From: BOG-1184 sp964651515
Lineage (GTDB): Bacteria > Fibrobacterota > Chitinivibrionia > Chitinivibrionales > Chitinispirillaceae
DNA: 21,420 nucleotides
NCBI GenBank assembly: GCA_964651515.1
Contig: CAZYYB010000056.1
Coordinates: forward strand, 1 to 21,420
Direction: 5' to 3'
The position numbers were made by a program, and so were the translations under genes. The notes under the pieces were generated by a model. It did no database searches. It saw nothing but the letters and a program-made list of their open reading frames with translations, and was not told the DNA's origin. Shown here one piece after another: positions 15,749-21,420 of this stretch (position 1 is the first letter of the stretch; each line of letters begins with the position of its first letter).

Positions 15749-15774
15749 CTGCCCCGCCGTAAAGAGCGGGGCAG
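15749..15774 (-). other. Hairpin between mcp2 and response regulator gene
   Basis: Perfect 9-bp inverted repeat CTGCCCCGC / GCGGGGCAG with an 8-nt loop, located at the same junction as the hairpin at 8040-8067 but of unrelated sequence. No T-run follows on the minus strand. Confidence 0.55.
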
Positions 15775-15805
15775 CGGTAAATGAACATGATGCTGCTCGA
15801 AGCGA

Positions 15806-18800
15806 CTAAAACTCCCGGAGGACGTCACCTTTCATGGGAATGATCTCCTCAGGGTCGATTTTCCCATTGCCGGATTTCCGGGACCGCGGATTTTCGAGGA
15901 AAGCCACCTTCGTTTTTCCCGAACGGTCATGCTCCTCAACGTGCTGGATCGTCCGTCCCGGATGCTGGGAGCGCAAGGACTTTTCATGCTTCCCGCCGAT
16001 CGAGGTCAGGCTGAACTGCGCGATCATGGTCTGCAGCTCCTCGGCCTGCGAACTCAACTCCTCCGAGGCCCCCGCCGATTCCTCGCTGTTGGCCGCATTC
16101 TGCTGGGTCACCTTGTCCATCTGCGCCACCGCGGTGTTCAACTGATCGATGCCCGTCGACTGTTCCTTCGATGCGGCGGCGATTTCATTGATCAAATCGT
16201 TGACCTTCTTCGAGCTCCCGGCGATCGATTCGAACGACTTGGAAACATCGACGGAAATCTTGACGCCGTCCTCCGCGTTCTTCACCGATTCGCTGATCAT
16301 ATCCGCCGTATTCTTGGCGGCCTGCGCCGAACGCTGGGCGAGATTGCGCACCTCCTCCGCCACGACGGCGAATCCCCTGCCCGCTTCACCGGCCCGTGCC
16401 GCCTCGACGGCCGCATTGAGGGCGAGAAGATTGGTCTGCATCGCGATCTCGTCGATCGTTTTGACGATCTTGGCGGTCTGGTCCGATGAATCCTTGATCT
16501 TATTGATGGCAACGCTCATGCTGCTCATCGCTTCGGCGCCCTGAGCCGCATTGCCGTTTGCCTCGGCAGCAAGGGTTTTCGCCTGGTTGGCGTTTTCCGC
16601 GTTCTGCTTTGTCATTGACGACATCTCTTCGAGACTCGACGACACCTCTTCGAGGCTCGAAGCCTGTTCATTCGCACCCTGGGCGAGCGACTGGCTGCCG
16701 GCGGAGATCTGCTGGCTGGCGCCCGCCACCTGCTCGGCCGATTCCGCCGCCTGCGCAAGCGCCTGATCCAGGTTATCGACCGCGGTATTGAGGGCGATTT
16801 TTATCTTCGCATGGTCACCCTTGTAATCTCCCTTGACCCGGGCGGTCATATCGCGGCCCGCGACCTTTTCGAGAATCCCGGCCGCTTCATTGATCGGTTC
16901 AAGTACGGAATCGAGGGTTTTGTTGACACCAGCAACAAGCTCGTTCCATCCTCCGACGAACAACCCGGCATTTGCACGGGTTGCAAGCTGTCCGCCGATC
17001 GCCGCCTGGACCAGGAGGTTGGTTTCCCCGAGCAGGGCACTCATCATTTTTACCACGGCGTTGAGGTTGTTTTTGATAAGATTATACTGGCCCTTGTACT
17101 CATCGCTGATCTCCGGGGGGATAACTCCCTTCGAAACCTTTTCCACATAATCCGCGGTTACCATGAGCGGGTTGACGATATTGGTGATCGTATCATTGAC
17201 ACCGGAAACGAGTTGTTTCCATCCGCCGAGGAAGAGATCCGGATTGGCGCGTTTATCAAGCTCGCCGTCGGCCGCCGCCCTGATGATGCCGTCGGTTTCC
17301 TTGAGCAGGTCGCTCATCATCTTCACAACGGCATTCAGGTTCGTTTTGATAAGGTTATACCGTCCCTTGTATACCGTGGTTATCTCGGGCGGAATGATTC
17401 CCTTGGAAACCTTGTCCACATAGTCGGCGGTCACCATGAGCGGGTTGACGATATTGGTAATGGTATCGTTGACACCGGCAACCAGCTGCTTCCAGCCTCC
17501 CTGGAAGAGGTCGGGATTGGCGCGTTTATCGAGCTCGCCGTCGGCCGCCGCCCTGATGATGCCGTCGGTTTCCTTGAGCAGGTCGCTCATCATCTTCACA
17601 ACGGCATTCAGGTTCGTTTTGATAAGGTTATACCGTCCCTTGTATACCGTGGTTATCTCGGGCGGAATGATTCCCTTGGAAACCTTGTCCACATAGTCGG
17701 CGGTCACCATGAGCGGGTTGACGATATTGGTGATGGTATCGTTGACACCGGTAACCAGCTGCTTCCAGCCGCCCTGGAACAGGTCGGGGTTCGCCCGCTT
17801 GTCGAGCTCGCCTGCTTCGGCCGCCCGGGTTATGGCATCCGTTTCCTTGAGAAGATTGCTCATCATCGTCACCACCACATTCAGGTTGTTCTTAATCGTG
17901 TTGAAATCGCCGTTGTACGTGTCGGTGATGATCGCGGGAATGACGCCTTTGCTGATGTCGTCGACATACTTCGCCGCAACATTGAGCGGGCCGATGACCG
18001 CATCGAGACAGTCGTCCACTCCCTGCACGATCTTCCGGAAATCGCCCTCGTGCTTCGCCGCATCGGCGCGCGTGGCGAGTTTGCCTTCCACCGCGGCCCG
18101 CGACAGCATTGCGGCATCCGCGACCAGCGCGTTCACCGCATCGATACATTTATTCAGGTTATTCTTGATGGTGTTGAAATCGCCGTTGTAGGTGTCGGTG
18201 ATCTTGGCCGGAATAGTGCCTTTGCTGATATTATCGACATACTTCGCGGCCACATTGAGCGGACCGATGACCGCATCAAGGCAATCGTCCACCCCCTGCA
18301 CGATCTTCCGGAAATCGCCCTCATGCTTCGTCGCATCGGCACGCGTGGCAAGCTTCCCTTCCACGGCGGCCCGCGACAGCATATTGGCATCCGCGACCAG
18401 CGCGTTGACCGCACCGATGCAGGTGTTCAGGTTATTCTTGATCGTATTGAAGTCGCCGTTGTACTTATCGGTTATTTTCGGCGGAATGTTGCCCTTGCTG
18501 ATTTTTTCGACATACTCGGCGGCGACATTGAGCGGACCGATCACCGCATCGAGGCAATCGTTCACCCCCTTGACAATCTTCCGGAAGTCCCCTTCATGCT
18601 TTTCCGCATCCGCCCGCGTTGCCAGTTTGCCCGCCACCGCGGCAAGCGAAAGCATATTCGCATCGGCGATGAGCGCATTAACCGCATCGATGCAGCGGTT
18701 CAGATTGTTTTTAATCGCGTTAAAATCACCTTGGTACGTTTCGGTTATTCTGGCGGGAATATTGCCTTTGCTGATCTTATCCACATACTCGGCGGCGACA

Positions 18801-19381
18801 TTGAGCGGACCCACGACCGCATCGAGGCAATCGTTCACCCCCTGGACAATTTCCTTATACCCGCCCTTGAACCGGTCGGCCTTCCCCCGCGTCGCAAGCT
18901 TGCCTTCGATGGCCGCGCCGCGCAGCATTCCCGCTTCCGCGACAAGCGACTTCAGGCTTTCCGTCGTCTTCATGATTGCCGGGATAATCTCATCCCGGTC
19001 GTCTTTGGCCTTCAGGTCGACCGCGAGATCTCCTTCCCCGATTTTCTGGATCGCGCCGACGACATTCCTCTGCAAATCGTCGGCGAACTCGTCCATGGCA
19101 TCGGCAAGAGCGCCGATTTCGTCCTTCCGGTTCATCTTGAGACGGGTGGCCAGGTGCCCCTTGACCATCTCCTGCATCATGGCAATGCCCTTTGCAAGTG
19201 GGCTAACAATGGAAAGAGTCAGCGATATGCCGATGAAAAGCGCAATGACGGAAGCGATGGCGGTTCCGATAACGATGTGTTCAATACTGCCTGCCGAATG
19301 CATCCCGATGAACGACGACATGAGCGAGATAAGAATGAATCCGCCGATCATCTTCGGCCCCATTTTAATATTGTTGAGCAT
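15806..19381 (-). CDS. Methyl-accepting chemotaxis protein, membrane hairpin plus giant poly-HAMP stalk (mcp2)
   Basis: A 1191-aa receptor. Two membrane helices (about 11-28 and 35-59) are joined by only a few residues, so there is no periplasmic ligand domain. A standard HAMP domain (60-105, with DEIG) and a second one (to about 150) lead into eight tandem units of 91 residues (160 to about 875). Each unit has G-L--R, then -GD/GGW, GVND, PL-V-A, SKG-IP and IK-NLN segments, the layout of paired HAMP domains. The kinase-control hairpin is at about 863-1123, nearly identical to that of mcp1, with the tip in EAARAGEAGRGFAVVAEEVR. A 68-residue linker ends IIPMKGDVLREF, matching the mcp1 tail. The ATG at 19381 has GGAGG 4 nt upstream. 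It follows cheW2 by 48 bp. Sensing may be through the membrane, the HAMP stalk itself or a partner. Confidence 0.95.
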   Translation of the reverse strand: MLNNIKMGPKMIGGFILISLMSSFIGMHSAGSIEHIVIGTAIASVIALFIGISLTLSIVSPLAKGIAMMQEMVKGHLATRLKMNRKDEIGALADAMDEFADDLQRNVVGAIQKIGEGDLAVDLKAKDDRDEIIPAIMKTTESLKSLVAEAGMLRGAAIEGKLATRGKADRFKGGYKEIVQGVNDCLDAVVGPLNVAAEYVDKISKGNIPARITETYQGDFNAIKNNLNRCIDAVNALIADANMLSLAAVAGKLATRADAEKHEGDFRKIVKGVNDCLDAVIGPLNVAAEYVEKISKGNIPPKITDKYNGDFNTIKNNLNTCIGAVNALVADANMLSRAAVEGKLATRADATKHEGDFRKIVQGVDDCLDAVIGPLNVAAKYVDNISKGTIPAKITDTYNGDFNTIKNNLNKCIDAVNALVADAAMLSRAAVEGKLATRADAAKHEGDFRKIVQGVDDCLDAVIGPLNVAAKYVDDISKGVIPAIITDTYNGDFNTIKNNLNVVVTMMSNLLKETDAITRAAEAGELDKRANPDLFQGGWKQLVTGVNDTITNIVNPLMVTADYVDKVSKGIIPPEITTVYKGRYNLIKTNLNAVVKMMSDLLKETDGIIRAAADGELDKRANPDLFQGGWKQLVAGVNDTITNIVNPLMVTADYVDKVSKGIIPPEITTVYKGRYNLIKTNLNAVVKMMSDLLKETDGIIRAAADGELDKRANPDLFLGGWKQLVSGVNDTITNIVNPLMVTADYVEKVSKGVIPPEISDEYKGQYNLIKNNLNAVVKMMSALLGETNLLVQAAIGGQLATRANAGLFVGGWNELVAGVNKTLDSVLEPINEAAGILEKVAGRDMTARVKGDYKGDHAKIKIALNTAVDNLDQALAQAAESAEQVAGASQQISAGSQSLAQGANEQASSLEEVSSSLEEMSSMTKQNAENANQAKTLAAEANGNAAQGAEAMSSMSVAINKIKDSSDQTAKIVKTIDEIAMQTNLLALNAAVEAARAGEAGRGFAVVAEEVRNLAQRSAQAAKNTADMISESVKNAEDGVKISVDVSKSFESIAGSSKKVNDLINEIAAASKEQSTGIDQLNTAVAQMDKVTQQNAANSEESAGASEELSSQAEELQTMIAQFSLTSIGGKHEKSLRSQHPGRTIQHVEEHDRSGKTKVAFLENPRSRKSGNGKIDPEEIIPMKGDVLREF
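16757..18904 (-). repeat. Eight tandem 273-bp units encoding paired HAMP-like modules
   Basis: Units begin at residues 160, 251, 342, 433, 524, 615, 706 and 797 of mcp2, a constant 91-residue (273-bp) period. Units 1-4 are of the GKLATRAD/NDCLDAVIGPLNVAA type; units 5-7 of the GELDKRANPDLF/NDTITNIVNPLMVTA type; unit 8 is a hybrid that leads into the signalling helix. Confidence 0.9.
17259..17731 (-). repeat. Pair of identical 200-bp direct repeats, 273 bp apart
   Basis: 17532-17731 and 17259-17458 are identical base for base, including third codon positions, and the 73 bp between them are also very similar to the next unit. Other units of the same array differ at many silent sites, so this pair was duplicated or converted recently. 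It is a candidate site for copy-number change. Confidence 0.93.
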
Positions 19382-19429
19382 AACACCTCCGTTTAAATTG
19401 TGGTGATTGAATGAACCTATCGTTTTTTT

Positions 19430-19954
19430 TCAGGATCGAGACGTCTGGAGCGCCGCGATCTCTTCGGCGGACAGCACTTTGTCGATATCGAGCAAAATTT
19501 TTACACTCTGCCCGATCTTTCCCATCCCGAGTATGAAATCCGTGTCGATGGTCGCGCCGAACGAGGGGGTTTCCTCGATATTATCCGCATGGATATCGAG
19601 GACCTCTTTCACCTCGTCGATGATGACTCCCATCACGATGGTCGCGCTGGCGTGGGCGACCTGGACCACGATGATGCAGGTCCGCTCGGTGTCGGCGCAA
19701 TTTTCAAAGCCGAATTTTGCCCGCAGGTCGACGACCGGTATCACCTTCCCGCGAAGGTTGATGACGCCGCGGACGTAATCCGGCGTGCGCGGCACCCGTG
19801 TCACCGACTGCATCTGGATGATCTCCTGCACCTTGAGGATCTCAAGGCCGTACTCCTCTTCTGTCAGCCTGAAGGTGAGGTACTTGCCGGCCAGTTTTTC
19901 GCCGACGCCGCTCAGTTCAGCGACCGCCGCTCCGCCTTCCGATGGGTGAGACAT
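19430..19954 (-). CDS. cheW: CheW, receptor-kinase coupling protein (module 2)
   Basis: A 174-aa CheW-domain protein closely similar to CheW1 across the whole fold: GKYLTFRLTEEEYGLEILKV from residue 22, VPRTPDYVRGVINLRGKVIP, then VIIDEVKEVLDI and FILGMGKIGQSVKILLDIDK near the end. The variable parts are the first 20 residues and a segment around residues 80-105, which carries a cysteine (ENCAD) where CheW1 has DAAPD. AAAGGAG lies about 9 nt before the ATG. It stands 267 bp after cheA2, a gap with a GC-rich hairpin, and 48 bp before mcp2. The pairing suggests it couples mcp2 with CheA2, although cross-use with module 1 is likely given the similarity. Confidence 0.95.
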   Translation of the reverse strand: MSHPSEGGAAVAELSGVGEKLAGKYLTFRLTEEEYGLEILKVQEIIQMQSVTRVPRTPDYVRGVINLRGKVIPVVDLRAKFGFENCADTERTCIIVVQVAHASATIVMGVIIDEVKEVLDIHADNIEETPSFGATIDTDFILGMGKIGQSVKILLDIDKVLSAEEIAALQTSRS

Positions 19955-20221
19955 GCTCGATGCTCCTTTCTAAAGATATTGATGAGTAAGGAAACAAACG
20001 TTGAAATCCGATATTTTAAATAACCGGCCGGATGGGCCGGGCCGGCGTCTTCCTTCAGCGACCGCATGAAATAAAGGGACGGTATCGGCGGAGCGCACTT
20101 GACACTCCCGGATAGTCGCAGATCGAAAATCACGATCTCCTGCGCGTTCGGTTTCGTCGGTTTCTTGATAGCCACGATCGTTATAGTCCCTGTTGTTTTT
20201 TTCCTGAAGCCTGAAGCCTTT
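19955..20221. other. 267-bp gap between cheA2 and cheW2
   Basis: No convincing gene. It contains a direct repeat CCTGAAG at 20203-20216 next to an A-rich run on the minus strand, a GC hairpin at 20024-20040 and the cheW2 ribosome site. An open frame of 106 codons (20232-19912, minus) crosses it and overlaps both neighbours, but shows no recognizable motif, lacks a ribosome site and has mixed codon use. Confidence 0.5.
20024..20040 (-). other. GC hairpin between cheA2 and cheW2 (possible attenuator)
   Basis: CCGGCC / GGCCGG, 6-bp stem with a 5-nt loop, followed on the transcribed strand directly by TTATTTAAAATAT. This resembles a weak intrinsic terminator that would reduce expression of the genes beyond cheA2. 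The cheA1-cheW1 junction has a hairpin in the same place. Confidence 0.4.
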
Positions 20222-21420
20222 TCATGTTCCATGCGCCAGCTTCACAATACCGCCGATATCCAGTATCAGGCTCACGCTGCCGTCGTTCATGATCGCGCCG
20301 CCGGTGACCCCCGTTATTTCGCCGAGCTCTTCCCCCAGGCTTTTGATAACGACCTGCTGCTGGCCGACGATTTCATCGAGACGCAGCCCGATCTTTTTCC
20401 CGAGCATGTCCTCGACCATCATAACGATTCCATTCCGGTTGTCGGTCGAAGGGGCGATGCTCGTGCCGCCGAAAAGAGCGACAAGGTCTACCAGGGGAAT
20501 GAGGTCGGAGCGAACTTTAACGAACCTGCCTTTACCCATGACCGTCTCGATCTGATGCTCGCCGGGCATGAGCGATTCGACGATCGCAAGCGTCGGGATG
20601 ATGTACCGTTCCTTTCCGGCAGCTACGATCATACCGTCAACGATGGCGAGGGTGAGCGGAAGGCGGATGGAAAAGGTGGTTCCCTTCCCGATGGCCGACA
20701 CGATCTCTATCGAGCCGCGCAGTGCGTCGATATTGCGCCGTACCACATCCATGCCGACCCCGCGTCCCGACACATCGGTGACCTGCTTCGCGGTCGAAAA
20801 GCCGGGCAGGAAGATGAAACCGAAAATCTCGTTGTCGGTCAATCGGGCATCTCCTTTGCAGAGGCCCCGTTCGACCGCCTTCCCGAGGATTGCCTCCCGG
20901 TCGAGCCCGCGTCCGTCGTCGGCGACCTCGATGTAAATATTGCCCGCCCGGTGGTAGGCCCGCAGCCGGACCGTCCCTTTCGGCGGTTTTCCGGCCAGCG
21001 TCCGCTCCTGCGGGGATTCGATGCCGTGATCGACGGCGTTCCGGACCATATGGACAAGCGGATCGCCTATTTTCTCGACGACCGATTTATCGATTTCCGT
21101 CTCTTCGCCCTCGGTGAAAAAATCGATATCCCGTCCGCACTTTTTTGACAGATCACGGGCAAGCCGCGCCATTTTCTGGAAGGTGGCCTTTACCGATACC
21201 ATGCGCAGGGACATGGCCATCTCCTGCATCTGGCGCATGATCATCGCGGCATGGCCGATTTTGGTGGTGAGGTTCTGGTCTTCGATGGCCATAATGGTTT
21301 TATCCGCATAAATCATGGACTGGGCGATGACCGCTTCGCCGATAATATCCACGATCTGGTCGATGAGGCCGACCGGCACGCGGATGGTCTCCTCGACGGC
21401 ACTCTTGCCGGCCGTTTGCC
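20222..21420 (-). CDS. cheA: CheA histidine kinase, C-terminal part (module 2); 5' end outside window
   Basis: The frame is open to the right edge of the window, so only the last 399 residues are visible. They start just before the dimerization domain (EETIRVPVGLIDQIVDIIGE) and cover the ATPase and CheW-like P5 domains: HMVRNAVDHGIE, DDGRGLDREA, FLPGFSTAKQVTD, GRGVGMDVV and GKGTTFSIRLPLT are all intact. By eye about three quarters of residues match CheA1 through the kinase core, with differences mainly at the ATP-lid edges and in P5. The HPt domain, and whether it has the MshEN-like segment of CheA1, cannot be seen. The GTG at 21379 is internal, not a start. It stands first in the second copy of the cheA-cheW-mcp-regulator order. 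Confidence 0.95.
   Translation of the reverse strand, partial: QTAGKSAVEETIRVPVGLIDQIVDIIGEAVIAQSMIYADKTIMAIEDQNLTTKIGHAAMIMRQMQEMAMSLRMVSVKATFQKMARLARDLSKKCGRDIDFFTEGEETEIDKSVVEKIGDPLVHMVRNAVDHGIESPQERTLAGKPPKGTVRLRAYHRAGNIYIEVADDGRGLDREAILGKAVERGLCKGDARLTDNEIFGFIFLPGFSTAKQVTDVSGRGVGMDVVRRNIDALRGSIEIVSAIGKGTTFSIRLPLTLAIVDGMIVAAGKERYIIPTLAIVESLMPGEHQIETVMGKGRFVKVRSDLIPLVDLVALFGGTSIAPSTDNRNGIVMMVEDMLGKKIGLRLDEIVGQQQVVIKSLGEELGEITGVTGGAIMNDGSVSLILDIGGIVKLAHGT

Noticed and set aside
16757..18904. Regular repeats considered as a CRISPR array or minisatellite
   Set aside because: The 273-bp period is in frame and encodes paired HAMP modules; there are no short identical repeats with unique spacers.
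16811..19396. 861-codon open frame on the plus strand opposite mcp2
   Set aside because: It is a mirror of the highly repetitive, GC-rich mcp2 coding sequence, where rare use of TTA, CTA and TCA codons leaves the opposite strand open. The translation is Ile/Asp/Arg-rich with no known motif, while the minus strand encodes a clear receptor.
20203..20218. Direct repeat after cheA2 considered as a terminator
   Set aside because: It is a direct, not inverted, repeat and is followed by an A-run rather than a T-run on the transcribed strand.
19912..20232. 106-codon open frame on the minus strand between cheA2 and cheW2
   Set aside because: It overlaps both neighbours, has no ribosome site or known motif and its codon use differs from the flanking genes; most likely spacer DNA, though a short unknown protein cannot be excluded.
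20099..21148. 349-codon open frame on the plus strand opposite cheA2
   Set aside because: Antisense of conserved CheA motifs; an equivalent open frame exists opposite cheA1, as expected from shared sequence.

Overview
The window is one continuous chemosensory (Che) gene cluster. Every gene I can support lies on the minus strand, so transcription runs from high to low coordinates. The DNA is GC-rich. The gene set combines CheD, CheX-type phosphatases, an HDOD protein and very long HAMP-repeat receptors, with no CheZ. This fits a Gram-negative bacterium of the deltaproteobacterial (Desulfobacterota-like) or a similarly chemotaxis-rich lineage. That placement is a low-confidence inference; no rRNA or species marker is present.

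Region 1 (21420 down to 15299): cheA2 (N-terminal part outside the window), cheW2, a 1191-aa receptor mcp2, and a single-domain response regulator. Region 2 (14965 down to 7563): the same four-gene order again, cheA1, cheW1, a 1335-aa receptor mcp1, and a paralogous response regulator. Between the modules is a 333-bp non-coding gap with a candidate terminator, a 12-bp palindrome, a TATAAT promoter candidate and a leader hairpin.

Region 3 (7453 down to 1): a shared adaptation and output set, cheR, cheX, cheY, cheD, an HDOD gene, a second cheY, a second CheX-like phosphatase, cheB, and a membrane sensor with Cache, CHASE and PAS domains that runs off the left edge. Spacing in this block is tight (overlaps or gaps under 40 bp), so it looks like one operon. 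The 109-bp gap before cheR holds a promoter candidate that matches the one before cheA1 in hexamers and exact spacing.

Likely working model: two receptor arrays, each with its own CheA, CheW and response regulator, share one methylation/demethylation/deamidation system (CheR, CheB, CheD) and one dephosphorylation system (two CheX proteins). The most unusual parts are the two receptors, built mostly of 91-residue HAMP-like repeats (one with no extracellular domain and a recent internal duplication), a possible c-di-GMP-binding MshEN-like segment inside CheA1, conserved C-terminal peptides on both receptors and both regulators, and hairpins at equivalent gene junctions of the two modules. No flagellar or pilus genes are in view, so the output could be motility or something else.
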